A stretch of DNA of 64,000 nt from BOG-908 sp963751795 (GTDB lineage: Bacteria > Pseudomonadota > Alphaproteobacteria > Acetobacterales > Acetobacteraceae). This document shows positions 43,326 through 52,330 of the stretch, piece by piece. The first letter of the stretch is position 1; every line of letters begins with the position of its first letter. The position numbers and the translations under genes are program-made. The notes beneath the pieces are model-generated. The model saw only the letters and a list, made by a program, of their open reading frames with translations, ran no database searches and was not told the DNA's origin. The DNA lies in assembly GCA_963751795.1 (NCBI GenBank), contig CAVVVI010000003.1:62001-126000 (forward strand). Direction: 5' to 3'.

Positions 43326-43960
43326 TCACCGTATCTGACCTCGCAAATGTAGTCGCCGCTTCGGTCGTAAAATCGAAACACAGGATGCTTGCGCCCGTAA
43401 CCCTCTGCAGATCTCTCGATTCTAGTCGTTTGGCTCCGAGCAATTTCGTAGTCGAACACAAGAATGTTACATTTTTGCTTTTTCTCGTCATAAATGAGCG
43501 GAAGAACGTTGATCTCTGAAAAAGCTTTGAATGCCGGGTCTGCGAAGATTTTACTTATGACGGCAGGGCCTTCTATAACCTCCGCGTTCTCTCGCAAAAG
43601 GCGAGGATACATTAAGCTGTTCTTGTCGGTGGATAGCTGTAATGGGCCGTCCCCATACGCTTTGAGGCTTACAGGAAATTTTTCGTTTGTGAGCTCGTTA
43701 GTGATCGTGATGTCTTCTTCCTGTGACTTCGCCCTGTATAAATCTTTGCCGACATGCAAGGACCGAAAGTCATACATATACTGGTTAATAAATTCAGCAA
43801 TCGCAATCTCCGCGAGGTCGCCGTGGGTTTTGTTCCCGATCAGCCGCATTGTAAAAATGTTGCTTAGTGTGGTGTTCATCAAGCCGGGGTGCTTCGTGAT
43901 AAACAGCTTCAGGCGTGTGGTGAAATCCTTGTATGGCGTTCGAGGTGCTGAAGAAGGCAT
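43109..43960 (-). CDS. Type II restriction endonuclease, C-terminus read through the methylase start
   Basis: 283 residues from ATG 43960. Residues 1-221 look like a complete type II endonuclease: HGDLAEIAIAEFI (about 46-58), EEDITI (81-86) and FPVSLKAYG (95-103) fit the PD-(D/E)xK pattern, and VRYGDAAANALQRG at about 208-221 is a typical enzyme ending. The last 62 residues are read over the methylase N-terminal coding region in another frame and have no biological look. A one-base change near 43297 would make an endonuclease-methylase fusion of about 565 residues. Recognition sequence unknown. Confidence 0.68.
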   Translation of the reverse strand: MPSSAPRTPYKDFTTRLKLFITKHPGLMNTTLSNIFTMRLIGNKTHGDLAEIAIAEFINQYMYDFRSLHVGKDLYRAKSQEEDITITNELTNEKFPVSLKAYGDGPLQLSTDKNSLMYPRLLRENAEVIEGPAVISKIFADPAFKAFSEINVLPLIYDEKKQKCNILVFDYEIARSQTTRIERSAEGYGRKHPVFRFYDRSGDYICEVRYGDAAANALQRGKSSGLQSRLALDVFLTDFPVRRAYLKRLHALIMRLCRMTRQRGQRCWADAICKEGRSPTITI

Positions 43961-44323
43961 TCCGCATCTCTTTTATTAAGCTAATCGCGTCCGCCGTGTG
44001 AACGCCTAGGGCCCTATGCCGTATTGGCTGAAGGTGCTGCCGATCTTCACAATGTCCAATGTCAATTGTAAAGGCCGGGTTTGGTGGAAGTCTAGGTACG
44101 GTTGTTGCCACTTGCAGGGTTGACTGAGGTGACCTTCACCGGCAGCGGGTCGGTGTCGATTTGCTCCGATCACCAAGCCTCTCTGTACCTCGACCGGTCA
44201 ATGACGATCCCTCGCGCATGGCCGCGACTTGCGGCCAGGCAACACGGTTCACTTTGATGAGGGAGCGTGCCCCGAAACGCTGGCGACGTTGATGACCGGA
44301 TTGTCATTGTAAAATCAAGGATT
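43961..44323. other. Intergenic region without a confident gene
   Basis: About 360 bases between the endonuclease start and repeat B. I see no complete gene. A short plus-strand frame ending in a stop near 44312 (about HFDEGACPETLATLM) could be a decayed coding fragment, but is too short to assign. Base composition is intermediate between the R-M genes and the core. No tRNA, terminator or controller gene for the R-M pair is evident. Confidence 0.35.
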
Positions 44324-44370
44324 CCAAAGGCTCGCCTTTGGTGGGGTCAAGGGGCAAAGCCCCTTGCCTT
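44324..44370. repeat. Composite hairpin repeat B, partial copy 2
   Basis: The CAAAGGCTCGCCTTTG and CAAGGGGC/GCCCCTTG hairpins match the right part of the 50413-50535 copy and abut the trpS stop codon. Confidence 0.7.
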
Positions 44371-45366
44371 CAGCTGAGGAAGCCGACGAGGCGTTCGGCT
44401 TCGGCGACGATGGGGGTGCTGAGCGCGGTGGCGCGGGCGGCGCCGGCGGCCAGGGTGGCGCGGAGGTGGGGTTCGTCGGCGAGGAGGCGGGTGGTTTCGG
44501 CGGCGATGGGGGAGAGGCGGTCGATCAGCAGGTCGGCCAGGGCGGATTTGAAGGTGCCGAAGCCGCTGCCGCCGTGCTGGGCGAGGACCGTGGGCGTGTC
44601 GAGCTCGGCCAGGGCGGCGTAGATGGCGACCAGGTTGCGGGCTTCGGGGCGGCCTTCCAGGCCGGCGGGTTCGCTGGGCAGGGGTTCGGGGTCGGTTTTG
44701 GCGCGGCGGATTTTCAGCGCGATGTCGTCGGGGCTGTCGGTGAGATTGATGCGGCTTTGGTCGCTGGGGTCGGATTTGCTCATTTTGCGGGTGGCGTCGC
44801 GCAGGCTCATGACGCGGGCGGCTTCGGGCAGGATGAGGGGTTCGATGCGGGGGAAGAAGGCGACGCCGTAATCGTGGTTGAATTTCTCGCTGATGTCGTT
44901 GGCGAGTTCGAGGTGCTGGCGCTGGTCGTCGCCGACGGGGACGCGGGTTGCGTGGTAGGCGGCGATGTCGGCGGCCATGAGGTTGGGGTAGACGTAGAGG
45001 CCTGCTGAGGCGGCTTCGCGGTCTTTGCCGGCTTTGTCCTTGAACTGCGTCATGCGGTTGAGCCAGCCGAGGCGGGCGACGCAGTTGAAGATCCAGGCCA
45101 GGCGGGCGTGGGCGGGGACGGCCGATTGCGCGAAGAGCGTGCTGTGGGCGGGGCTGATGCCGCAGGCGAGCAGGGCGGCGGCCATGCCGCAGGGTTTGCG
45201 CGCGCAGGGTTGCCGGATCCTGGAAGGTGGTGATGGCGTGCAGGTCCACGATGCAGAACAGGCATTCGTGGGTGTGCTGCAGGGCCACCCATTGGCGGAT
45301 GGCGCCGAGGTAGTTGCCCAGCGTGGGGACGCCGGAGGGCTGGATGCCGGAGAGGACGCGGTGCAT
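44370..45366 (-). pseudogene. trpS: Tryptophanyl-tRNA synthetase, one frameshift in this sequence
   Basis: From ATG 45366 the frame gives HRVLSGIQPSGVPTLGNYLGA (the HIGH-like signature is in the GNYLGA stretch), through CIVDLHAITTFQDPATLRAQTL, then breaks at about 45190-45196, where one extra base separates it from MAAALLACGISP. The second frame continues to the KMSKS motif (TRKMSKSDPSDQ) and a stop at 44370. Span is 997 bases, one more than a multiple of three; repaired length is about 331 residues, normal for TrpS. Class I enzyme charging tRNA-Trp. As the gene is essential, a sequence error or a second trpS copy is more likely than real loss. Confidence 0.9.
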
Positions 45367-45430
45367 GGGGGCGTGTTGGCGGGGAAGGTTGGGCAAGGCA
45401 AGCGGTTTTGCGCGCGTGGCGCGCGGCCCT

Positions 45431-47020
45431 TCAGGCGGCGCGCACGTCGTCGAGGAAGCGGCCGACTTCGGCGCGCAGGCGGTCTGACTGGCCGGACAGG
45501 GCGGTGGCGGCTTGCAGCACCTGGCCGGCGGTGGCGTGGACGTGGCCGGCCGAGCGGGTGACGCTGTCGATATTGCCACTGACCTCGCCGGTGCCGGCGG
45601 CTGCCGTGACGATGCTGCGGGCGATTTCGGCGGTGGCGTGGCCCTGCTGTTCCATGGCGCTGGCGATGGACAGGCTGAGCGCGTTGACGTCGTTGATGGT
45701 GGTGGCGATTCCGCGGATGGCGGCGGCTGCGTGGCCGGTTTCGACCTGCATGGTGCCGATCTGGGCGGCGATCTCGTCGGTGGCGCGCGCCGTCTGGTTG
45801 GCGAGCGCCTTGACCTCGTTGGCGACGACGGCGAAGCCGCGGCCGGCATCGCCGGCGCGTGCGGCCTCGATGGTGGCGTTGAGCGCCAGCAGGTTGGTTT
45901 GTGCGGCAATGCTGCGGATGACGTCCACGATGGCGCCGATCTTGTCGGCGGCACCGGTGAGGCCGTGCACGGTGCGGTCGGTTTCCTGCGCCTGGTTGAC
46001 GGCCGAGCCGATGATGCGGGTAGCGCGGTCCACGCTGCCGCCGACTTCGCGGATCGAGGCGGCGAGCTGTTCGGTGGCGGCCGCCACGGTTTGCACCACG
46101 GTGGCGGTCTGGCCCGCGGCATCGGCCACCGTGGTGGCGCGCGTGCTGGCGTCTTCGGCAGCCCCGGTCATCTCGCCCGAGGCGGTGCGCAGGCCGGCGG
46201 CGGCATCGCCCAGCGCGTGCAGGGTTTGGCCCACCTCGTGTTCGAAGCGGGCGGTGGTGCTGGCCAGGGTGGCGGCGCGGGTGGCGGCCTGTTCGGCTTC
46301 GATGCGTTCGGCCTCTCGGCTGGCCTGGATCTGGGCGAGGTTGCCGGCGATGGCGGCCTGCATGCGGGCCAGGGTGGCGAGCAGCTGGCCCGCCTCGTCG
46401 CGCCCGGTGGTGGGGATCGCGTTGTCCAGCCGGCCTTCGGCGATCGCGGTGGCGACGAGCAAAGCGCGGCGGATGGGCGGGACGACGGCGCGGATCAGCA
46501 GCCAGCCGAGGGCGGCGGCCAGGCCGGCGGCGCCCAGGATGACGCCGCCGAGCGCGCGGCGGCTGCTGGCGGCGAGGGCCACGGCGTTGTCGCGCACGTC
46601 CAGCGCGTCGGCCGAGAAGCGGTTGACGAGCTTGCGGGCGGCTTCGTCGGCGCCGGCCAGAGCGGGGGCGCCGGCCGATTGCACTGCGGCCACGGCGGCG
46701 TGGGCGGCGATGACGGCATCGCGGGTGCGCGGGGTGATGGCGAGCTGGCGTGCGACGTCCAGCCGGTCGGCGATGGCTTGCAGCTCTCCGCGGGCGGCAT
46801 CGTCCAGCGGGGTGCCGGCATGGGCGATGCGGAAGCGCAGGAGGGTGACCTGCGCTTCGGTGGCGAAGCTGATGCCGCGCACGGCGTTATCGTAGATGCC
46901 GACGGCGAGTGCGCCCAGCCGGGTGTTCTGGGTGTGGGCCAGGGCACCGACGCCGCCGACCAGGAGGAGGGCGGCGCCGGCGGAGGCGGCGATACGGGTG
47001 CGCAGCGAGAGGACGGGCAT
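45431..47020 (-). CDS. Methyl-accepting chemotaxis protein
   Basis: 529 residues from ATG 47020. TM1 at about 10-27, a short periplasmic four-helix sensor region, TM2 at about 163-180 (GVILGAAGLAAALGWLLI), then HAMP. The signalling hairpin AAQTNLLALNATIEAARAG with GFAVVANEVKALA is canonical. No CheRB methylation pentapeptide is visible at the C-terminus. Ligand unknown; 11 bases separate it from the cupredoxin gene upstream, hinting at a shared transcript. Confidence 0.92.
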   Translation of the reverse strand: MPVLSLRTRIAASAGAALLLVGGVGALAHTQNTRLGALAVGIYDNAVRGISFATEAQVTLLRFRIAHAGTPLDDAARGELQAIADRLDVARQLAITPRTRDAVIAAHAAVAAVQSAGAPALAGADEAARKLVNRFSADALDVRDNAVALAASSRRALGGVILGAAGLAAALGWLLIRAVVPPIRRALLVATAIAEGRLDNAIPTTGRDEAGQLLATLARMQAAIAGNLAQIQASREAERIEAEQAATRAATLASTTARFEHEVGQTLHALGDAAAGLRTASGEMTGAAEDASTRATTVADAAGQTATVVQTVAAATEQLAASIREVGGSVDRATRIIGSAVNQAQETDRTVHGLTGAADKIGAIVDVIRSIAAQTNLLALNATIEAARAGDAGRGFAVVANEVKALANQTARATDEIAAQIGTMQVETGHAAAAIRGIATTINDVNALSLSIASAMEQQGHATAEIARSIVTAAAGTGEVSGNIDSVTRSAGHVHATAGQVLQAATALSGQSDRLRAEVGRFLDDVRAA

Positions 47021-47031
47021 GGCGGCGGGCC

Positions 47032-47397
47032 TTAATTGACCACGACGCGCACGCGCATGTCCGGCGAGATGGTGCAGCGCAGGCGGTAGGAGCCGGCGTT
47101 GGGGAAGTTGAGGCGGATGACCTTGCCGGGTTTCTGCAGGCCGACATCCTGCGGGTCGCCGTCGTCGTCCACCAGTTTGAGGTTGTGGTCGCCGGCATCG
47201 GCGTTGGAGACGACGAGGGCGTCGCCTGCTTTAAGCGTGACGGTGTCGCGATCGAATTTCTGGTTGGCTTCGGTAATGGCGACGTCGGCCGCGGTGGCGG
47301 GGGTGGCGAGGGCGGCCAGGACGATGACGGCAGCGGCGAGGTTATGGGCGTGGGGCGCATAAGGAGGGGCTCCGGTGGGTGCACGTGTTGGGTGCAA
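47032..47397 (-). CDS. Exported cupredoxin-like protein
   Basis: 121 residues. Signal segment (AAAVIVLAALATPATAAD) then a plastocyanin-like beta domain: QKFDRDTVTLKAGDALVVSN, H in AGDHNLKL, C in YRLRCTIS and M in PDMRV, giving candidate copper ligands His-Cys-Met; the usual second His is not evident. Likely a periplasmic copper or electron-transfer protein. Start is uncertain within the first 20 residues. Confidence 0.72.
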   Translation of the reverse strand: MHPTRAPTGAPPYAPHAHNLAAAVIVLAALATPATAADVAITEANQKFDRDTVTLKAGDALVVSNADAGDHNLKLVDDDGDPQDVGLQKPGKVIRLNFPNAGSYRLRCTISPDMRVRVVVN

Positions 47398-47424
47398 TGT
47401 GCCGGAGCGGGGTTAAGGATGGGT

Positions 47425-47451
47425 GGATTGGGGGGCTTGGGCCCCCGATCC
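47425..47451 (-). terminator. Hairpin after the 14-repeat exported protein
   Basis: GGATTGGGGGGC and GCCCCCGATCC can pair around a short loop (one mismatch), starting 16 bases past the stop of the gene at 47467 and before the cupredoxin start. Intrinsic-terminator-like. Confidence 0.45.
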
Positions 47452-47466
47452 AATGCGGGTTGGCGG

Positions 47467-49650
47467 CTAGGGCGTGAAGGTGAAGGCGGCGCCTCGGTTG
47501 AGGTCGCTGCCAGCCGTTGTTGTGCCGTACAGCACGCCGGCGACATCGACCAGGGCGGCGGCTGGTGCTGCGCCGTCGGCACCGCCGGTAAACGAATACA
47601 GCGTGGTTTTGGTGGCCGTGGCGGGGTCGAACACGAAGATGGTCCCCAGATTGTTCGTGCCGCCGGCGAGGGTCGATCCGTAGAGTTTGCCGCCGACATC
47701 GAGCAGCGCCGCGCTGGGCCGGGCGCCGTCTGCGCCGCCCTCGAAACCGTAGGCGGTGGCGATGGCGCCGCTGGCCGGGTTGAGGGTGGTGATGGTGCCG
47801 GCATTGGCGGTATCGCCCGGTGTCGTTGCGTAGAGGACGCCGTTCACGGCGACGAAGGCCGAGAGGTGGGCGTTGGTGTCGAGCATGACGCTGTCGGCGA
47901 GCGTGCCCAGCACCGTCTCCGCGTGGGTCGTCAGATCGACGCCGTAGATGACGCTGAACATTGCCTGGGTGTTGGCCCGCAGGCCGAACAGCTTGCCGTT
48001 GTTCAGGGTCAGCGCTGTCGCGTCATCGTAGGTCTGTCGCGGACCGCCCAGCGCCCGGTTGTTGTTGAGCGTGCTCTCCTTGCCGCCGACCGTCGCGATG
48101 CGGAAGACCACGCCATTGGCGTAGGTGCCGTTCAGTGTCGTGGTGCCGTAGAGCGTTTTGCCGACGGGGGTGAGGGCGGCGACCGGGCGCTGGCCGTCTG
48201 CCCCGCTGGTGACGGTATAGACGACATGTTCGGCGTTGGTGGCGGGGGAGAACGCGTAGACGACGCCGCCGTGGAAGGAGTCGCCGCCTGCCGACGTGGT
48301 TCCGTACAGCGACGTTCCGACCTGGGCCAGGCCCGACAGTGGCGTCGCACCGTCGGCGCCGCCGGTGAAGGCGTAGGCGATGGCGACTTTCTTGGTTTTT
48401 GGATCGACGGAGAGGATGTCGCCGACGCCGGCGCTGCCGCCGTTGGACGAAACAGCGAACAGCTTTCCGCCGAACGGAAAGAATGCGCTGTTCACCGTGG
48501 GCGTGGCGTAATGGAAGGTATGCAGGATCTGCTCTGTGCCCTGCGCAGCGTCGATCTTGTAGATCGTGCCGAGATTGCCGCCGGTTCCGCCGGCCTGATT
48601 GGTGCCGTAGAGCGCGCCTGCCACATCGGTGAGCGCGCCTGTGGGCGTGGCTCCGTCGCCGGCTTCCGCCTGGAAGCTGTACACGAGCTTTTCGGTGTTG
48701 GCCGTCAGGTCGTACGAGAAGACGCCGCCGAGTGATTCGGAACCGCCCATGCTGACGGTGCCGTAGAGCAGATTGCCGATGCTGATCAGGCCGGCCATCG
48801 GGCTGAGGCCGGTCTGGTTGCCGGTGAAGGTGAAGAGGAGGGTTGTGGCGCCGGTGGACGGGTTGGTGCTGTAGAGGCCGCCGCCTGGCGCCTGGCCCGT
48901 GGCCGACAGGGTGCCGTAGAGCAATCCGGACACCAGCGCGAGGCCGCCGGACGGCGTGTGGGGGCCCGTCGCGGCGAAGCTATGCAGCGTGGTGTAGGTG
49001 CTGGTTGCCGTATCGAAGCTGAAGACCGTGTCGTTGGCCGTTCCGTACAGGGTGGTGCCGGTTGCCAGGAGCGGACCCAGCGCGTGCGTCCCGGCCGGAA
49101 AGGTGTAGGCCGGAGACTCGACGCCGCTGGAGGGATTGAAGCGGAAGAGTGTGGACGCGCTTCCGCTGTCGCCGGCGGTGACGCCGTAGAGCGAGCCGCC
49201 GACATCGACGAGCCCGCCCTGTGGCGCGGCGCCATCCAGGCCGCCGGTGAAGCTGTAGGCGACTGTGCGCTTGCCTGTTGCCGGATCGATCGCGAACAGG
49301 GTGCCGGCACCCTGCCGGCCGGCGCGTGCGGTGGTGCCGTAGAGCAGGTTGCCGACCGCGATCAGGCCGCATCGGGGCTGGCTGCCGTCGGCGCCGCCCT
49401 GGAACGCGCTCAGCGTCGTCTCGGCGTTGGTTGCCGGGTCGATCGAGAAGACGGTTCCGCTGGCCCAGTTGCCGCCGTTTGCGGCCGTGCCGTAGAGACG
49501 GCCGTTGTATTCGAGCAGATTGGCCGCGGGCTGCGCACCATCCTGCAATCCCTGGAACGCGTAGAAGGGCGAGAGGGACGACGCGGGGGCGGCGCCGGGC
49601 AGGGCCGAGAGCGACAACCCGGCGGCCAGGCAAATCGATCGCACGCGCAT
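47467..49650 (-). CDS. Exported tandem-repeat (GloVer-type) beta-propeller-like protein
   Basis: 727 residues from ATG 49650, preferred over an upstream ATG because it starts the signal peptide RVRSICLAAGLSLSALPGAAPAS. About 14 repeats of roughly 50 residues, each with a core like 'LYGTT..GG...GTVF..DP.....YSF.GG.DG..P'. This is the repeat of choice-of-anchor tandem-repeat 'GloVer' proteins, thought to form propeller-like extracellular structures. Function unknown; surface adhesion or matrix is plausible. A strong GC gene with its own terminator. Confidence 0.8.
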   Translation of the reverse strand: MRVRSICLAAGLSLSALPGAAPASSLSPFYAFQGLQDGAQPAANLLEYNGRLYGTAANGGNWASGTVFSIDPATNAETTLSAFQGGADGSQPRCGLIAVGNLLYGTTARAGRQGAGTLFAIDPATGKRTVAYSFTGGLDGAAPQGGLVDVGGSLYGVTAGDSGSASTLFRFNPSSGVESPAYTFPAGTHALGPLLATGTTLYGTANDTVFSFDTATSTYTTLHSFAATGPHTPSGGLALVSGLLYGTLSATGQAPGGGLYSTNPSTGATTLLFTFTGNQTGLSPMAGLISIGNLLYGTVSMGGSESLGGVFSYDLTANTEKLVYSFQAEAGDGATPTGALTDVAGALYGTNQAGGTGGNLGTIYKIDAAQGTEQILHTFHYATPTVNSAFFPFGGKLFAVSSNGGSAGVGDILSVDPKTKKVAIAYAFTGGADGATPLSGLAQVGTSLYGTTSAGGDSFHGGVVYAFSPATNAEHVVYTVTSGADGQRPVAALTPVGKTLYGTTTLNGTYANGVVFRIATVGGKESTLNNNRALGGPRQTYDDATALTLNNGKLFGLRANTQAMFSVIYGVDLTTHAETVLGTLADSVMLDTNAHLSAFVAVNGVLYATTPGDTANAGTITTLNPASGAIATAYGFEGGADGARPSAALLDVGGKLYGSTLAGGTNNLGTIFVFDPATATKTTLYSFTGGADGAAPAAALVDVAGVLYGTTTAGSDLNRGAAFTFTP

Positions 49651-49847
49651 GTTCGGCTGCCCCACGTTGATGTGGGACGGCCGTAGCATGGCCGACCGTG
49701 ATTGTTCCACATACTCCCGATTGCAACCGGCCGGGTAACGTCGGGCCGTCGCAGCGCGGCTATGCCGTCGGGAGCGTTGCTGTCACCGGATTATGACGAT
49801 GGCTTGCGGGAGGTTTGCGCCGCCGCACGCACGCGGGCAGGTTGGAT

Positions 49848-50378
49848 TTACGCCGGGGTAGCGACCTCGCCGTCGAGGGTGGCGGCGACGGCGTGGATGG
49901 TGGCGGCGATGCGGATGGCGGTTTGGACCTGGTCCTGGCTGAGGCCGGCCTGGCGGACGACTTTCTCGTGGGCTTGCATGCACATGCCGCAGCCGTTGAT
50001 GGCGGAGACGGCGAGGGACCAGAGTTCGAAATCGGTTTTTTCCACGCCGGGCTTGCCGATGACGTTCATGCGCAGGCGGGCGGGCAGGTTAGGGTAGTCG
50101 CCGCCGATGAGGTGGGTGAAGCGGTAGTAGATGTTGTTCATGGCCATGATGGCGGCGGCGGCGCGGGCGGCGGCGAGCGCCTCAGGCGACAAAGCGGGTG
50201 CGAATTCGGCGGTGACGGCCTGGGTGACGGTGGCGTTGCGCGAGGCCAGGGCCGAGGCGATGAAGGTGCCGGCGCGCTGTTGCGGGGTGAGCGTGGTGTC
50301 CATGGCCAGCGAGCCGAGGTTGAGGCGGATGTCCTTGGCGTAGTCGGGGATGGCGGCCTTGAGGGCTTCGATGGACAT
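49848..50378 (-). CDS. ahpD: Alkyl hydroperoxide reductase AhpD-like
   Basis: 176 residues, the normal AhpD length. The redox CxxC is C130/C133 in INGCGMCMQAHE, with H137 as the conserved proton relay; helical AhpD-type fold around it. AhpD reduces AhpC or other peroxiredoxins. It lies in the same direction as the ahpC-like gene and separated from it by repeat B, so they may be one unit interrupted by the repeat. Confidence 0.9.
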   Translation of the reverse strand: MSIEALKAAIPDYAKDIRLNLGSLAMDTTLTPQQRAGTFIASALASRNATVTQAVTAEFAPALSPEALAAARAAAAIMAMNNIYYRFTHLIGGDYPNLPARLRMNVIGKPGVEKTDFELWSLAVSAINGCGMCMQAHEKVVRQAGLSQDQVQTAIRIAATIHAVAATLDGEVATPA

Positions 50379-50412
50379 GGCTTGTCTCCGGCTGGGCGAT
50401 GACGTGGGTGTA

Positions 50413-50535
50413 GGAAGGCCAGGGGCTCTGCCCCTGGACCCCGTTGGGGTCTGAGACCCAAACCCCCCTCCTTAAGTCTAGGATTTCAAAGGCTCGCCTT
50501 TGCTGGGGTCAAGGGGCAAAGCCCCTTGCCTTCCT
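50413..50535. repeat. Composite hairpin repeat B, copy 3
   Basis: Order: CCAGGGGC/GCCCCTGG hairpin, GGGGTCTgagACCC-like hairpin, CAAAGGCTCGCCTTTG, CAAGGGGC/GCCCCTTG. Near-identical to 56518-56628. It lies between ahpD and the ahpC-like gene. Confidence 0.8.
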
Positions 50536-50542
50536 TGGCGTG

Positions 50543-51097
50543 CTAGGCGGCGGGGCGGAGGAAATCCTCGCCGGCGTTCCAGTTGCAGGGGCACAGCTCG
50601 TCGCTCTGCAGCGCATCGAGCACGCGCATGACTTCACCCGGGTTGCGGCCGACATTGAGGCCGTTGACGCTGGCGAACTGGATGATGCCCTGGGGATCGA
50701 CCAGGAAGGTTGCGCGCAGCGCCACGCCCTCGTTGCGGTCGAGCACGCCGAGCGCGGTGCTCAGCTCGCGCTTGACGTCGGCCAGCATGGGGATGGTGAG
50801 GCCACGCAGCTCGTCGTGGTGCAGGCGCCAGTTGAGGTGAACGAACTCGCTGTCGGTGCTGACGCCGTAGACGACGCAGTCGCGGTCGGCGAAGTCCGAC
50901 GCGAGCTTGTCGAAAGCCACGATCTCGGTGGGGCAGACGAAGGTGAAATCCTTCGGCCAGAAGAAGACGAGCTTCCACTTGCCGGCGTCGCTGGAAGCGG
51001 TGATGCGGGTGAAGGCATCCTTGAGGTTGAGGCCGTCCGGGCCGCCCTTGACGGCGGCGAGGTCGAAGGCGGGGAACTGGTCGCCGATAGTCAGCAT
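50543..51097 (-). CDS. ahpC: Peroxiredoxin, AhpC-type
   Basis: 184 residues from ATG 51097. Peroxidatic C55 in FTFVCPTEI and resolving-type cysteines C169/C171 in ELCPCNWNAGE. WPKDFTF and the late GRNPGEVMRVLDALQSDE match two-Cys AhpC proteins that pair with AhpD. Detoxifies peroxides in the cytoplasm. Upstream of ahpD on the same strand; the intervening repeat may terminate or attenuate between them. Confidence 0.92.
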   Translation of the reverse strand: MLTIGDQFPAFDLAAVKGGPDGLNLKDAFTRITASSDAGKWKLVFFWPKDFTFVCPTEIVAFDKLASDFADRDCVVYGVSTDSEFVHLNWRLHHDELRGLTIPMLADVKRELSTALGVLDRNEGVALRATFLVDPQGIIQFASVNGLNVGRNPGEVMRVLDALQSDELCPCNWNAGEDFLRPAA

Positions 51098-51288
51098 GGT
51101 GGGTCTCCTGGCTGTGCTGCGATGCAGCGAACTTGCTGCACTGCGATATGGCACAGGAGGCGGCTTCGTCCAGTGGCGGGGATGCAACGGTGGCAGGATG
51201 GTGATGCGGGGCTGCGCTGCGCGGCGTGGCGGCAGGTTTTTGCGGGCGTGGGGCTGTTGGCGGGATGCGGCGGCCCTATCCTGAGACT

Positions 51289-51849
51289 ATGCGCAAGACA
51301 CCGATCGTGCTCGCTTTCGTGGGCGTGCTGGCTGTGATGCTCGGCATCACCTCGTATTCCGTGACGCTGTATCGGCTATTCTGCCAGGTGACCGGGGCGG
51401 GGGGCACCACGCAGCGTGTGGCGGTGGGCAGCACCGTGCAGACGGATCGGGTGGTGCGGGTGTTCTTCGATACCTCGGTGGCGCCGGGGTTGCCCTGGGT
51501 GTTCGAGCCCTCCCAACGTTCGGTGCAGGTGCATCTGGGGCAGGACGCGATGGCGTTCTTCGAGGCCACCAATACTTCGGACCACGACATCGTGGGGCAC
51601 GCGACATTCAACGTGACGCCGGACAAGGTGGGGCCGTATTTCAAGAAGGTGCAGTGCTTCTGCTTCAACGAGGAGCGGCTGCGCGCCGGCGAGCATGTGC
51701 AGATGCCGGTGACGTTCTTCGTGGACCCCGACATGGCGCGGCACCCCGACACCGCCGACGTGCACGAGATCACGCTGCATTACACGTTCTTCCAGTCCAA
51801 GCGGCCGGAGGATGCGGTGGCGCTGTCGCGGTTCGCGCGCAAATCTTGA
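51289..51849 (+). CDS. ctaG: Cytochrome c oxidase assembly protein CtaG/Cox11
   Basis: 186 residues from ATG 51289. One N-terminal helix (TPIVLAFVGVLAVMLGITSYS), then the periplasmic beta domain with the copper-binding C123-F-C125 motif in VQCFCFNEER and the conserved HATFNVTPDKVGPYF. It inserts Cu(B) into subunit I of aa3-type oxidases; no ctaD operon is in view. The stop overlaps the next gene's TTG start. Confidence 0.93.
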   Translation: MRKTPIVLAFVGVLAVMLGITSYSVTLYRLFCQVTGAGGTTQRVAVGSTVQTDRVVRVFFDTSVAPGLPWVFEPSQRSVQVHLGQDAMAFFEATNTSDHDIVGHATFNVTPDKVGPYFKKVQCFCFNEERLRAGEHVQMPVTFFVDPDMARHPDTADVHEITLHYTFFQSKRPEDAVALSRFARKS

Positions 51850-52301
51850 CGACGATTTACGTGGACGGGGACGCCTGCCCGGTGCGCGAGGAGGTGTATC
51901 GGGTGGCGGGACGGCTGGGGGTGGCGGTAGTGGTGGTGAGTAACGGCTCGCGCCCGATCCGGCCGCCGGGGCTGGATTTCGTGCGGCTGGTGACGGTGGG
52001 CGAGGGGCCGGACGTGGCCGATGACTGGATTGCCGAGCGGGTTGTGCCGGGCGATGTGTGCGTGACCGGGGATATTCCGCTGGCGCAGCGCTGCCTGGCG
52101 GCGGGTGCGGCGGCGCTATCGTCGCATGGGCGGGTGTGGACGGCGGATAATATCGGCGGCGCGCTGGCCGGGCGGGCGGTGAGCGCGCATCTGCGCGAGC
52201 TGGGCGTGGCGACGGGCGGGCCGGCGGCGATGGTGGCGGCGGACCGCTCGCGGTTTTTGAGCGCGCTGGACACGATGGTGGTGCGGGCGCTGCGGGGGTA
52301 G
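51846..52301 (+). CDS. UPF0178 family protein (YaiI/YqxD)
   Basis: 151 residues. TTG 51846 overlaps the ctaG stop as TTGA, giving MTTIYVDGDACPVREE, the usual family N-terminus. Further landmarks: VTGDIPLAQRCLAAGA, SHGRVWTADNIGGALA and ATGGPAAMVAADRSRFL. A NYN/PIN-like nuclease fold has been suggested for this family; function unknown. Operon with ctaG by overlap. Confidence 0.88.
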   Translation: MTTIYVDGDACPVREEVYRVAGRLGVAVVVVSNGSRPIRPPGLDFVRLVTVGEGPDVADDWIAERVVPGDVCVTGDIPLAQRCLAAGAAALSSHGRVWTADNIGGALAGRAVSAHLRELGVATGGPAAMVAADRSRFLSALDTMVVRALRG

Positions 52302-52330
52302 GACCGGGGTTTCGGGGCAAGGGGGCGGGC

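Noticed and set aside
43794..44111. A small open frame overlapping the endonuclease start
   Set aside because: It lies mostly over the endonuclease in another frame, with no motif or ribosome site.
47425..47451. A riboswitch-like structure
   Set aside because: It is a single short hairpin after a stop codon and fits a terminator better.
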